Assembly (NCBI GenBank): GCA_947167135.1
Contig: CAMVGV010000026.1
Coordinates: forward strand, 1 to 35,928
DNA from: an uncultured Lachnospiraceae bacterium
Lineage (GTDB): Bacteria; Bacillota; Clostridia; Lachnospirales; Lachnospiraceae
Direction: 5' to 3'
DNA length: 35,928 bases
Part shown: piece after piece, positions 1-7,812 of the stretch
Position numbering within the stretch: position 1 is the stretch's first letter
How the letters are laid out: each line of letters starts with the position of its first letter
The notes under the pieces: generated by a model
What the model was told of the DNA's origin: nothing
Databases searched by the model: none
The model's input: only the letters and a program-made list of their open reading frames with translations
Program-made: the position numbers and the translations under genes

Positions 1-70
1 CGAATACAAAGTGTGGCTATAGCGGAGAAGAAAAAGAGGGATGCGTAATGACTAGCATAACAAAAACTGC

Positions 71-99
71 TTGCAATATCCTCCGTGTTCTGATATTAT
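71..99 (+). promoter_or_regulatory. Sigma-A-type promoter upstream of rpmB
   Basis: A -35 box TTGCAA (71-76) is separated by exactly 17 bases from a -10 box TATTAT (94-99). A TG at 91-92 makes an extended -10. Transcription would start near 106, giving a leader of about 118 nt before rpmB. The leader contains a short GACC/GGTC inverted repeat at 111-121, and a strong AGGAGGTG ribosome binding site lies just before the start codon. Seen directly by eye; activity is inferred. Confidence 0.6.
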
Positions 100-223
100 A
101 TTCGCGTTGCTGACCTCGGGTCAGGGATTAAGCTTATCCGTTATCACAGAGCGGAGCGGCGTTTTAATCTGTAAGTCGGAAATCAATGGGGTTTAAATCC
201 CTTTAAAAGAGGAGGTGTGAAAA

Positions 224-409
224 ATGGCGAAGTGCGCGGTTTGCGGTAAGAGTGTTCTTTTCGGCAATAATGTAAGCCATTCTCATAGAAGATCTAACCG
301 TATATTAAAGTCCAACATCAGACACGTGAAATGCAAGGTCAACGGAGTTCCGAAAAGGCTCTATGTCTGCAGCAGGTGTCTCCGCTCAGGTTTGGTTGAG
401 AGGGCTTGA
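224..409 (+). CDS. rpmB: 50S ribosomal protein L28
   Basis: A 61-residue protein matching L28 in length and sequence. It starts MAKCAVCGK, has the central NVSHSHRRSNR segment and ends in VCSRCLRSG. It is the zinc-binding (C+) form: Cys4 and Cys7 pair with Cys49 and Cys52 as two CxxC knuckles. L28 is a component of the large ribosomal subunit. The start is well supported by a GAGGAGGTG Shine-Dalgarno sequence about 6 bases upstream. The gene has its own promoter (71-99) and a strong terminator (440-473), so it appears to be a monocistronic unit. In Firmicutes rpmB commonly sits next to the Asp23/FakA pair, as here. Confidence 0.96.
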   Translation: MAKCAVCGKSVLFGNNVSHSHRRSNRILKSNIRHVKCKVNGVPKRLYVCSRCLRSGLVERA

Positions 410-439
410 TACGTTTTTTGGAAAAAGCTTTGGTACAAT

Positions 440-473
440 AAAAGGGGCATCGTTAATGCGGTGTTCCTTTTTT
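440..473 (+). terminator. Rho-independent terminator after rpmB
   Basis: A 13-bp stem pairs AAAAGGGGCATCG (440-452) with CGGTGTTCCTTTT (459-471), including three G-U pairs, around a 6-base loop TTAATG. It ends in a run of T. It lies 30 bases after the rpmB stop codon and would end that transcript before the repeat region. Confidence 0.8.
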
Positions 474-505
474 GCATATATTCATTAAAAAGGGTATACT
501 ATAGC

Positions 506-720
506 TGTCATTCGGAGCGGGTATGTCATTCTGAGCGGGTATGTCATTCTGAGCGAAGCGAAGAATCTTTCCTGCGGAAGCAAAGATCCTTCGCTACGCT
601 CAGGATGACAGTGTAAGCGCATGATGACAGTGTAAGCGCATGATGACAGTGTAAGCGCAGGATGACGGTGAAGCGCAGGAGACAGTGTAAGCGCAGGATG
701 ACAGTGAAGCGCTGTATGTC
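506..720. repeat. Interspersed hairpin repeat with flanking tandem arm repeats
   Basis: The core is an imperfect inverted repeat. The left arm at 542-570 (TGTCATTCTGAGCGAAGCG...) pairs with the right arm at 582-610 around an 11-base loop. To the left are two 18-bp units (506-523, 524-541) that copy the outer end of the left arm. To the right are about five units of 17-19 bp (611-629, 630-648, 649-667, 668-684, 685-703), built on GTGTAAGCGCAKGATGACA and ending like the right arm, plus a degenerate sixth to 720. No coding capacity is credible here. This fills most of the 410-854 gap. Copies of the same family occur at 5231, 5479, 7762 and 10441. Confidence 0.85.
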
Positions 721-770
721 TGGGAATGAACACCCGGGATTATGAAGATGAATCGTTACTATTAAGAACA

Positions 771-794
771 GTCACTTGCGGAACCGCAAGTGAC
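771..794. other. Perfect 11-bp inverted repeat upstream of the Asp23 gene
   Basis: GTCACTTGCGG (771-781) and its exact reverse complement CCGCAAGTGAC (784-794) flank two bases. No T-run follows, so it is not a standard terminator. It lies 60 bases before the Asp23 start codon. It could be an operator-like palindrome or an mRNA stem in the leader of the Asp23-FakA operon. Function not known. Confidence 0.6.
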
Positions 795-854
795 GTATGA
801 AAACCAAGGCATTACGATGGATCAGCAGAATGAAGGGAGCGGCAGCAGAAGGAT

Positions 855-1211
855 ATGAAAGGACGTTTCAGTACCGAGCTCGGAAATATCAGCATAGATA
901 ACGAAGCCATAGCCCAGTATGCCGGAAATAAGGCAACAGAATGCTTCGGGATCGTGGGAATGGCCGCGGTCTCAATGAAGGACGGGCTGGTAAAGCTTCT
1001 GAAGCAGGAGAACCTGTCGAGGGGCATAAGCGTCAGGGTCAATGATAATAAGCTTTTTTTGGATTTTCATATCATAGTGGCCTACGGTGTAAGCATACAG
1101 ACGGTATGCGGGAATCTGGTGGATGCCGTCAGATACGATCTTGAGAGGTACACCGGCTTTGAAGTAGGCAGGATAAATATATTTGTTGAAGGCGTAAAGG
1201 TTATTGATTGA
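855..1211 (+). CDS. Asp23/Gls24-family envelope stress protein (YloU-like)
   Basis: A 118-residue acidic soluble protein of the Asp23/DUF322 family. The family signature is clear: an N-terminal GNISIDNEAIAQYAG segment, then ATECFGIVGMA, and a C-terminal alternating beta pattern (LFLDFHIIVAYGVSI). Family members are small cytosolic proteins often linked to the envelope, and the gene is conserved immediately before fakA in Firmicutes, as here. The 3' end overlaps or abuts the fakA start, so the two are probably cotranslated. An in-frame TGA at 831-833 limits the upstream extension, so ATG 855 is the only good start, although its Shine-Dalgarno (GAAGGA) is very close. A 13-codon reading frame (817-858) ends across this start codon and may couple translation. 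Confidence 0.9.
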   Translation: MKGRFSTELGNISIDNEAIAQYAGNKATECFGIVGMAAVSMKDGLVKLLKQENLSRGISVRVNDNKLFLDFHIIVAYGVSIQTVCGNLVDAVRYDLERYTGFEVGRINIFVEGVKVID

Positions 1212-1227
1212 TACAGGGGATAAGGCT

Positions 1228-2964
1228 TTGTCTATCGAAAAACTTGATGCTGCCTTGGCGAGAAAGCTTTTTCTCGGAGGAGCGGCATATTTAAATGCAA
1301 ATAAGGAAACAATAAACGAATTAAATGTTTTTCCGGTGCCTGACGGAGATACGGGCACAAATATGACCATGACAATTATGTCTGCAGTAAAGGAAGTGGC
1401 GAAGCTTCCGGAAAATGCAGATATGAAGGCTCTTTGTAAGGCTGTTGCAACAGGGTCTTTAAAGGGTGCCAGGGGAAACTCCGGCGTTATCTTATCCCAG
1501 CTTTTAAGAGGCTTTACCAAGGTTATTGAAGAATATGACGAGGTGACGGTACCGACGATAAATATGGCTCTTTCAAAGGGTACCGAGACTGCCTACAAGG
1601 CTGTTATGAAGCCAAAGGAGGGAACGATACTCACCGTTGCGAGAGGGATCTCCGAAAAAGCGGCGGAGCTTTCCGAAAGTGGCGAAGAGTTTATGACCGT
1701 TGATTTTGTAAGGCGAGTAACGGAGCATGGAGAATACGTGCTCTCTACCACTCCCGAGATGCTCCCCGTGCTAAAGGAAGCCGGGGTGGTGGATTCCGGC
1801 GGCAGGGGGCTTATAGAAGTAATGCACGGGATCCTGGCGGTACTTGAGGGAGAGGAGATAGATTTTTCCTTTGAAGCTGCCTTTGAAAGCGATGGGAACC
1901 GGGCAGCCGGCGCAGGAAGGGACGATATTTCCACTGCCGATATAAAGTTCGGTTACTGTACTGAATTCATCATAAAGCTTGAGAGGGTATTTAACGATCG
2001 GAACGAAGCGGATTTCAAGACCTTTCTCCAGAGTATAGGAGATTCCATAGTCTGTGTAGCCATGGACGATATAGTGAAGGTTCATGTGCATACGAATCAC
2101 CCCGGAAGAGCCTTTGAAGAAGGGCTCAAATACGGTCAGCTTACCAGTATGAAGGTTGACAACATGCGTGAGGAGCATGAGGAACGGCTCTTCCATATGG
2201 AGAGTAACGGGAATTATACGGAGATCAGGGATAGCGTCAATACAGGCGGCACAGATACAGATATCGGCCACGGCCCGGCAAAGGCAGAAAGCGGCAGGGC
2301 AGTAAAGCCCTTCGGATTTGTTACGGTGGCTGTGGGAAAGGGACTTACGGAGGTATTCAAAACCCTTGGGGCAGATGAGGTGATCGAGGGCGGACAGACA
2401 ATGAATCCCTCCACCGACGATATTTTAAGGGCAGTGGAAAGGATAAATGCAGAGACCGTCTATATCATCCCTAATAATAAGAATATAATACTTGCCGCCA
2501 ATCAGGCGGCAGCCTTAACCGAGGGTAAAAAAGCAGTTGTTATTCCGGCAAAAACGGTTCCGCAGGGAATCACGGCCCTGATCAATTTCATTCCGGATCA
2601 TGATGCAGAGACTAATGCCGAAGCTATGACAGAATCACTTGACAGTGTAAAAACCGGAGAGGTCACCTATGCCGTAAGGGATACCGTGATCGACGGCCGG
2701 GAGATCAGGAACGGTGACATAATGGGGATAGGAGACCACTCAATCCTCGCGGTAACACGGTCTGTAGATCAGACCGTGAAGGAGATGCTCAAGGCGCTTG
2801 TTGATGATGAGTCGGAGCTTATTACCCTGTATTACGGCGATGATATAGAGGAGCATGAAGCTGAGAAGCTAAAGGAACAGCTGGAGGATATGTGGCCGGA
2901 GCTTACGGTTGAGATCCAGTACGGCGGACAGCCGGTGTACTATTATATTTTATCCGTAGAGTAA
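1228..2964 (+). CDS. fakA: Fatty acid kinase ATP-binding subunit FakA (DAK2/DhaL family, YloV)
   Basis: A 578-residue protein with the N-terminal DhaL-type nucleotide-binding domain. The motif NVFPVPDGDTGTNM near residues 34-47 supplies the Mg-ATP-binding aspartates, and GARGNSGVILSQLLRGF follows. The middle and C-terminal parts fit the FakA dimerisation/acyl-carrier-binding region. FakA phosphorylates fatty acids presented by FakB (DegV) proteins so they can enter phospholipid synthesis; no fakB is in the window. The frame has no ATG near its beginning. TTG 1228 is preferred because AGGGG lies 8 bases upstream and the product begins MSIEKLDAAL, like relatives. A second TTG at 1204, overlapping the Asp23 gene, is possible. 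The gene lies between the Asp23 gene and recG in the conserved Firmicutes order. Confidence 0.93.
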   Translation: MSIEKLDAALARKLFLGGAAYLNANKETINELNVFPVPDGDTGTNMTMTIMSAVKEVAKLPENADMKALCKAVATGSLKGARGNSGVILSQLLRGFTKVIEEYDEVTVPTINMALSKGTETAYKAVMKPKEGTILTVARGISEKAAELSESGEEFMTVDFVRRVTEHGEYVLSTTPEMLPVLKEAGVVDSGGRGLIEVMHGILAVLEGEEIDFSFEAAFESDGNRAAGAGRDDISTADIKFGYCTEFIIKLERVFNDRNEADFKTFLQSIGDSIVCVAMDDIVKVHVHTNHPGRAFEEGLKYGQLTSMKVDNMREEHEERLFHMESNGNYTEIRDSVNTGGTDTDIGHGPAKAESGRAVKPFGFVTVAVGKGLTEVFKTLGADEVIEGGQTMNPSTDDILRAVERINAETVYIIPNNKNIILAANQAAALTEGKKAVVIPAKTVPQGITALINFIPDHDAETNAEAMTESLDSVKTGEVTYAVRDTVIDGREIRNGDIMGIGDHSILAVTRSVDQTVKEMLKALVDDESELITLYYGDDIEEHEAEKLKEQLEDMWPELTVEIQYGGQPVYYYILSVE

Positions 2965-3026
2965 AACAGGAGGCCGGGTCCGGCCGGTTATGACCTCATA
3001 TTCCGGGGGTTTTTAAAAAACAGTTT

Positions 3027-5078
3027 ATGGATCTGAATTCTGATATAAAGACATTAAAGGGTGTGGGAGAGAAGACCGCCGCTCTGTTTAACAGGGTGGG
3101 CGTCTTTTCTTTATGGGATCTTTTAATGTATGTGCCGAGAGACTATGAGTTATTACCTCCCATAATAAGCTGCTCCGGACTTAGGGGCGGCGAGAGTGCC
3201 GCTGTTCTTTTAACCGTAAAAACAGAGCCCAGGGTAATACACGTGAAGCACCTGTCCATTCTTTCCGTCACCGCGGCAGACGGATCCGGGAATGCTGTCA
3301 TACTTAAGTGGTTTAATTCCCCATATCTGAAAAAAATCCTGAAACCGGGCTTTACCCGGGTGTTTTACGGGAGAGCAGGGATGCACAATTCAGCTATTGA
3401 GCTGGAGCATCCGAGGTTTTTTGATAAGGAGGAATATGAAAAACTAACAGGCGTTATGCAGCCTGTTTATGCCCTTACAAAGGGGCTTTCTTCAAAGAGC
3501 ATAAAATCAGCTGTGGATAAGGTATTAAAGGAGTGTGCCATAGAAGACTTTCTGAGTCCAAAGGAGAGGGAGGAGCTTGGGCTTATGGAGTTACTTCCGG
3601 CGATCAGGACTCTTCACAGCCCGGCGGAAAGGGAAGATATCATAAGAGCAAGAAAAAGGATTTCCTTTAACGAATTTCTGGAATTTATCCTTAATATCAA
3701 AAGGATCAAGGCAGAAAAGGGAAATACGGTCAATTCATTTATTATCCCGGTTTCTGCCGCCGCGGGAAGGATAAGCGAATCCCTTCCCTATTCCCTTACG
3801 GCGTCACAGAAAAAGGCATTTTCGGACATTATGAGGGACATGGGTGGAGAATGTCCTATGAACCGGCTTCTGCAGGGGGATACGGGAAGCGGTAAAACAA
3901 TAGTTGCTTTTCTCGCCATGGCGGCCGCTGCGGAAAACGGCTTTCAGGCGGCGATAATGGCACCTACGGAGGTTCTGGCAAGGCAGCATGCGGAGAAGCT
4001 GAGGAGCCTTATAAAAAAGGCAGGGCTGCCCTTCAGAACGGTATTGCTTACAGGATCCTTAAGCGCAAAGGAAAGAAGAGAGGCGAGAGCCGAGATCGAA
4101 AGCGGGGAAGCGCAGCTTATAGTGGGGACACACGCCCTTATTCAGGAAGGGGTTATTTTCAAGGATCTGGCTCTTGCAGTGACGGATGAGCAGCACCGTT
4201 TCGGAGTTAAGCAAAGAGAAACTCTATCCGGCGGAAGTCCGGAGGACAGCGGACAAAGCATTAGCGAAAAGATCCCCCATGTGCTCGTGATGTCGGCAAC
4301 TCCCATTCCCCGGACACTCGCCATAATCCTCTATGGGGATCTGGATATAAGCATAATGGATGAAATGCCTGAAAAAAGGCTTCCGATAAAGAACTGTGTG
4401 GTTGGTACCGACTACAGGAAAACTGCCTATTCATTTATACTTAAGGAAATTGAAAAGGGACATCAGGCCTATGTGATCTGTCCGATGGTGGAGGCCTCCG
4501 AGGCTGTAGGCAGCGAAAATATCAGCGATTATTCGGAGAAGCTGAGAAGTATTTTCGGCGCAAAGGTACGCGTGGGCCTTCTTCACGGAAGGATGAAAAA
4601 CAGGGAAAAAAACGAGGTCATGGAGCGCTTTGCCTCCGGGGTTATAGATGTCCTGGTTTCCACAACCGTGGTCGAAGTGGGGGTGGATGTGCCTAATGCT
4701 ACGGTTATGATGATAGAAAATGCCGAGAGATTCGGGCTCTCGTCCCTTCACCAGATAAGGGGAAGAGTCGGACGGGGCGGAAGCCAGGGCTACTGCATCT
4801 TTGTGGACACCTCGGGAAAGGAAAAGGAAAACAATCGTCTGTCGATCTTAAATAAGACCAACGACGGCTTCAGGATAGCTGATGAGGATCTGAAGCTCAG
4901 GGGACCCGGGGATCTTTTCGGTATAAGGCAGTCCGGGGATATGGACTTCAGAGTGGCGGACATCTATAATGATGCCGATATGCTGAGGCTTGCGGCGGAT
5001 TTTTCAAAAAGGATAAGCCGGGAAACAACCGCAAAGCTTGAAAAATATGCACACTATGCCGGAAACGTGACTTTATAG
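3027..5078 (+). CDS. recG: ATP-dependent DNA helicase RecG
   Basis: A 683-residue protein close to the usual RecG length. The N-terminal wedge/OB-fold region includes GVGEKTAALFNRVGVFSLWDL. Helicase motifs follow: Walker A QGDTGSGKT near residues 282-290, DEQHRFG near 386, SATPIPRT near 422, and the C-terminal QIRGRVGRG near 576 with the RecG-type ending LKLRGPGDLFG. RecG regresses stalled replication forks and processes branched DNA. It lies 62 bases after fakA; that gap contains a GC-rich GGCCGG/CCGGCC inverted repeat (2972-2985). The ribosome binding site is weak, the nearest G-rich stretch being CCGGGGG about 15 bases upstream, so translation may depend on upstream transcription. All key motifs are intact. 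Confidence 0.97.
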   Translation: MDLNSDIKTLKGVGEKTAALFNRVGVFSLWDLLMYVPRDYELLPPIISCSGLRGGESAAVLLTVKTEPRVIHVKHLSILSVTAADGSGNAVILKWFNSPYLKKILKPGFTRVFYGRAGMHNSAIELEHPRFFDKEEYEKLTGVMQPVYALTKGLSSKSIKSAVDKVLKECAIEDFLSPKEREELGLMELLPAIRTLHSPAEREDIIRARKRISFNEFLEFILNIKRIKAEKGNTVNSFIIPVSAAAGRISESLPYSLTASQKKAFSDIMRDMGGECPMNRLLQGDTGSGKTIVAFLAMAAAAENGFQAAIMAPTEVLARQHAEKLRSLIKKAGLPFRTVLLTGSLSAKERREARAEIESGEAQLIVGTHALIQEGVIFKDLALAVTDEQHRFGVKQRETLSGGSPEDSGQSISEKIPHVLVMSATPIPRTLAIILYGDLDISIMDEMPEKRLPIKNCVVGTDYRKTAYSFILKEIEKGHQAYVICPMVEASEAVGSENISDYSEKLRSIFGAKVRVGLLHGRMKNREKNEVMERFASGVIDVLVSTTVVEVGVDVPNATVMMIENAERFGLSSLHQIRGRVGRGGSQGYCIFVDTSGKEKENNRLSILNKTNDGFRIADEDLKLRGPGDLFGIRQSGDMDFRVADIYNDADMLRLAADFSKRISRETTAKLEKYAHYAGNVTL

Positions 5079-5209
5079 CGAGCCATAAGCTATATATAAC
5101 AACCGTTCTTTTGTATACACCGGAGCGGATCGCAGGAAATAATATCTGCAGGAATTCCTGCAGAAAACGCCGGAAAGCGCTTAGACAGTGCTTTTTCGAG
5201 GTGAGGCGC

Positions 5210-5410
5210 TGTCATCCTGAGGAAATATTCTGTCATCCTGAGCGTCAGCGAAGGATCTTTTCTCCCAAGACAGAGAAGATTCTTCGCTTCGCTCAGAATG
5301 ACAAAATACTCGCTCAGAATGACAAAATACTCGCTCAGAATGGCAAAAAAGCCGCTCAGAATGACAAAAAGTGATCGCTAAGAATGGCAAAGAAACCGCT
5401 CAGAATGACA
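5210..5410. repeat. Second hairpin repeat with tandem arm copies
   Basis: The same repeat family as at 506-720. A left arm at 5231-5260 pairs with a right arm at 5275-5303 around a short loop. A partial left-arm copy precedes it at 5210-5220. To the right, five units of 21-23 bp repeat the outer right arm (CGCTCAGAATGACA): 5304-5324, 5325-5345, 5346-5366, 5367-5389 and 5390-5410. Most of the 5079-5587 gap is this array plus the single arms at 5479-5544. The rest of the gap (5079-5209, 5411-5478) shows no recognised feature. Confidence 0.85.
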
Positions 5411-5478
5411 AAGGGTGTCAGTAAAGCTCCAAACTATGTTATTCCGGGAAGAGGCAGCGTCACCCTGAGACGTTATCC

Positions 5479-5544
5479 TGTCATCCTGAGGGCGCAGCCC
5501 GAATGAGGCAGTGTCATTCTGAGGGCGCAGCCCGAAGAATCTTT
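5479..5544 (+). repeat. Two single-arm copies of the interspersed repeat
   Basis: TGTCATCCTGAGGGCGCAGC (from 5479, running to 5503) and TGTCATTCTGAGGGCGCAGC (from 5512, running to 5544 and ending GAAGAATCTTT) are two direct half-copies. They are the GGGCGCAGCCC variant of the repeat and have no opposing arm. The second ends 43 bases before the aminopeptidase start codon, so it lies within that gene's likely leader or promoter region. Confidence 0.75.
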
Positions 5545-5587
5545 ACGAAAACACTATTGGTATAAAACAATTTGAAAGGATCGATAA

Positions 5588-7501
5588 ATGGAAAATAAGA
5601 TCGGTAAAAGACTGTCCGCCTTGAGAAAGGCTATGAAGAAGGAAAACATTAATGCATACTACATCACGACAGCGGATTTCCATGATTCCGAGTATGTAAG
5701 CGCTTACTTCAAGGTGAGGGAGTATTTCTCCGGCTTTACAGGCTCAAACGGAAATCTCCTTGTGATGGAGGACAGGGCGTATCTCTGGACTGACGGGCGC
5801 TATTTCGTACAGGCGGAAAGTGAGCTTAAGGGAAGCGGCATTGAGCTTATGAAAATGGGTGAAAAGGACGTTCCCGATATATATGAATTCCTGAAGAACA
5901 ATCTGAAAGCCGGTGAAGTACTTGGCTTTGACGGAAGAACCGTCACGGCATCAGCAGGGAAAAGGCTGAAAAAAGCCTGTAAAGAGGCTGACGCAGAACA
6001 TAAAAGCGAGAATACAAAGAGCGATAAACAAAAGAGCGTCGATAAACAAAAGAGCGTCGATAAAAAAATCAGCGGAAATAATAAAAAAAAGCGGAGCAGG
6101 ATCAGCTTTAAGAAAGATATCACCTGTGATATTTTCAAAAGACCCGCTTTCCCTTTTAGCAGGGCCGAGGTATTAAGTGATGAGCTCTGCGGGGAGAGCC
6201 CTTCGTCAAAACTAAAGAGGGTACGGGAAAAGCTAAAGGAGAAGGGGGCTGAGGCTCTGCTTCTTACAAAGCTTGACGACATCATGTACTTATACAATAT
6301 CAGGGGAAATGATGTGGAGTACAATCCCGTGCTTATGAGCTATGCCTATATTTCGGAGGATGTCTCCGTTCTTTTCCTTCAACAGGAGGCGGTTACGGCA
6401 GATCTTAGGCAGCACCTTGACAAGGCCGACACCATGATACTGGATTACCGGAACCTAGAAAGATTCATCGGCAATCTGGAACCGAAAACATGCGTTATGA
6501 TTGACGAAAACAGGGTTAATTACTGTATTTATAAGAGCCTTAAGCGGAACTGCCGGATAATATCGGAGCCCAATCCCACGGAAGAGATGAAGGCTGTTAA
6601 AAACATTACAGAGCTTAAAAACATGCGGGAGATATTCCTTAAGGACAGCGCCGCAGTAACAAGATTCATACTCCGTTTAAGAAAAGGTATCGGAAATGAA
6701 GATTTTACCGAGGACTCGGCTGCTGACCTTCTTTTAAGGCTCAGAAAAGAGATCCCGGAATTCAGGGATCTTTCCTTTGGGACCATAAGCGCTTACGGGG
6801 AGAACGCCGCAATGATGCACTACGAGCCCGGGATGAACGGTGAAGTCAGGCTGAAGGCGGAAGGGATGCTCCTTGTGGATTCGGGTGCCCAGTATAACGG
6901 CGGCACCACGGATGTTACAAGGACTATAGTACTTGGCGGGATATCAGAAGAAGCAAGGCGTGACTATACCCTGACAGCCTGCGCTATGCTCAACCTTATG
7001 AATCTAAGATGGCTTGCGGGATGCACGGGGCAGAACATCGATATAATTGCAAGGAAACGCATGTGGGATGAGGGAAAGGACTACAAGTGCGGCACGGGCC
7101 ACGGTGTGGGTTATATCCTCAATGTCCACGAAGGACCACATAGTATCAGGTGGAAGGCAGGAGAAAGGGCTGTAGAGCTGAAGAGCGGGATGTGTGTTAC
7201 CGACGAGCCCGGAGTTTACAGAGCCGGTAAGTACGGCATCAGGATAGAAAACCTGCTGGTAGTAAGAGAGGACATAGAGACAGAGGACGGGCAGTTTCTG
7301 TCATTTGAAAACCTGACATTTGTACCCATTGACGATAAGGGAGTAGACAGATCCATAATGTCGGAGGAGGAGCTTGGATACTATACTTCTTACCAGAGGT
7401 CGGTATGTGAGGCAATGGAACCGTTTCTCAGTGAGGAGGAGATTAATGAATTAAAGGAATATGTGGGCCAGGTGAGCGCCCCTTCACCGTTTGACTCCTA
7501 G
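5588..7501 (+). CDS. Xaa-Pro aminopeptidase (M24B family, three-domain type)
   Basis: A 637-residue cytosolic metallopeptidase that removes N-terminal residues preceding proline. It has two creatinase-like N-terminal domains (about 1-180 and 200-340) and a C-terminal pita-bread catalytic domain. All five metal ligands are visible: Asp431 and Asp442 in DSGAQYNGGTTDVTRT, His505 in GTGHGVG, Glu540 in TDEPGVY and Glu554 in GIRIENL. The length and GGTTDVTRT signature match the eukaryote-like XPNPEP1 group, usually near 600 residues. The extra length comes partly from a Lys/Ser-rich insert at about 133-177 with internal repeats (DNA repeat 6023-6064). An adequate GAAAGGA ribosome binding site supports the start. 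It is flanked by repeat arrays, so probably transcribed separately from recG. Confidence 0.94.
   Translation: MENKIGKRLSALRKAMKKENINAYYITTADFHDSEYVSAYFKVREYFSGFTGSNGNLLVMEDRAYLWTDGRYFVQAESELKGSGIELMKMGEKDVPDIYEFLKNNLKAGEVLGFDGRTVTASAGKRLKKACKEADAEHKSENTKSDKQKSVDKQKSVDKKISGNNKKKRSRISFKKDITCDIFKRPAFPFSRAEVLSDELCGESPSSKLKRVREKLKEKGAEALLLTKLDDIMYLYNIRGNDVEYNPVLMSYAYISEDVSVLFLQQEAVTADLRQHLDKADTMILDYRNLERFIGNLEPKTCVMIDENRVNYCIYKSLKRNCRIISEPNPTEEMKAVKNITELKNMREIFLKDSAAVTRFILRLRKGIGNEDFTEDSAADLLLRLRKEIPEFRDLSFGTISAYGENAAMMHYEPGMNGEVRLKAEGMLLVDSGAQYNGGTTDVTRTIVLGGISEEARRDYTLTACAMLNLMNLRWLAGCTGQNIDIIARKRMWDEGKDYKCGTGHGVGYILNVHEGPHSIRWKAGERAVELKSGMCVTDEPGVYRAGKYGIRIENLLVVREDIETEDGQFLSFENLTFVPIDDKGVDRSIMSEEELGYYTSYQRSVCEAMEPFLSEEEINELKEYVGQVSAPSPFDS
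6023..6064 (+). repeat. 18-bp tandem repeat inside the aminopeptidase gene
   Basis: The unit GATAAACAAAAGAGCGTC occurs at 6023-6040 and 6041-6058 and begins a third time at 6059. It encodes repeated DKQKSV in a charged linker between the two N-terminal domains. The 18-bp unit keeps frame, so copy-number change would only lengthen or shorten the linker. Confidence 0.85.
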
Positions 7502-7694
7502 CTTTCGCCAGGTGGGTGACCATCGCCTGAACCGCTGTCTTCCGATGCCGCTTTTTCCGGAAAACGAAAAGAAGCGAAAAGGTTTCGGCCTGACATTGGT
7601 AAAGATCATCCGGTTTCCCGTTTAAAATCAATGTAGGTTCAAATTGGCAAAGGGTTATCGCATCACCCAGCAATATGAGTATACCATAATACAG

Positions 7695-7723
7695 TTGTTT
7701 TATCACGGGTTTGAATGTAGAAT
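7695..7723 (+). promoter_or_regulatory. Candidate promoter for the SNF2 helicase gene
   Basis: TTGTTT (7695-7700) lies 17 bases before TAGAAT (7718-7723), giving a plausible start of transcription near 7730, upstream of the repeat arm and the SNF2 start. The rest of the 7502-7812 gap shows no clear gene or terminator. A minus-strand frame at 7443-7706 was not accepted as a gene. Motif match only. Confidence 0.35.
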
Positions 7724-7761
7724 TATCTGGACACAGTATGGTAAACGTAACAGTTCATTCT

Positions 7762-7790
7762 TGTCATCCTGAGCAAAGCGAAGGATCTTT
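7762..7790 (+). repeat. Single arm of the interspersed repeat
   Basis: TGTCATCCTGAGCAAAGCGA continuing to GGATCTTT is one arm of the repeat family, with no opposing arm. It ends 22 bases before the SNF2 start codon and directly upstream of its AGGAG. Read as protein it gives the tell-tale CHPEQSEGS peptide, which shows that any reading frame extended through it is artificial. Confidence 0.85.
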
Positions 7791-7812
7791 CTATTATTTT
7801 AGGAGAAACGCG

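Noticed and set aside
1-48. Possible 3' end of an upstream gene (frame 1, stop TAA at 46-48, ending EKKKRDA)
   Set aside because: Only 15 codons are visible and other frames are equally short; in Firmicutes thiN often lies upstream of rpmB, but nothing here identifies it.
611-703. CRISPR-like array
   Set aside because: Units are only 17-19 bp and contiguous, with no spacers and no cas genes; the same holds for 5304-5410 and 12271-12329.
485-733. Minus-strand 82-codon frame rich in CHPERSEGS-like peptide
   Set aside because: It is the translation of the hairpin repeat and its tandem units, a well-known artefact, with no gene-like features outside the repeat.
5111-5390. Frames on both strands (plus 5111-5374, minus 5181-5390)
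   Set aside because: Both consist of translated repeat arms (FAQND, CHSERSEES peptides).
7443-7706. Minus-strand 87-codon frame overlapping the end of the aminopeptidase gene
   Set aside because: It has no recognisable domain or clear ribosome binding site and overlaps a certain gene. It might be a decayed remnant, which a protein search could test.
7711-7812. N-terminal extension of the SNF2 protein
   Set aside because: It runs through a repeat arm and gives a CHPEQSEGS peptide; the internal ATG 7813 has an ideal AGGAG.
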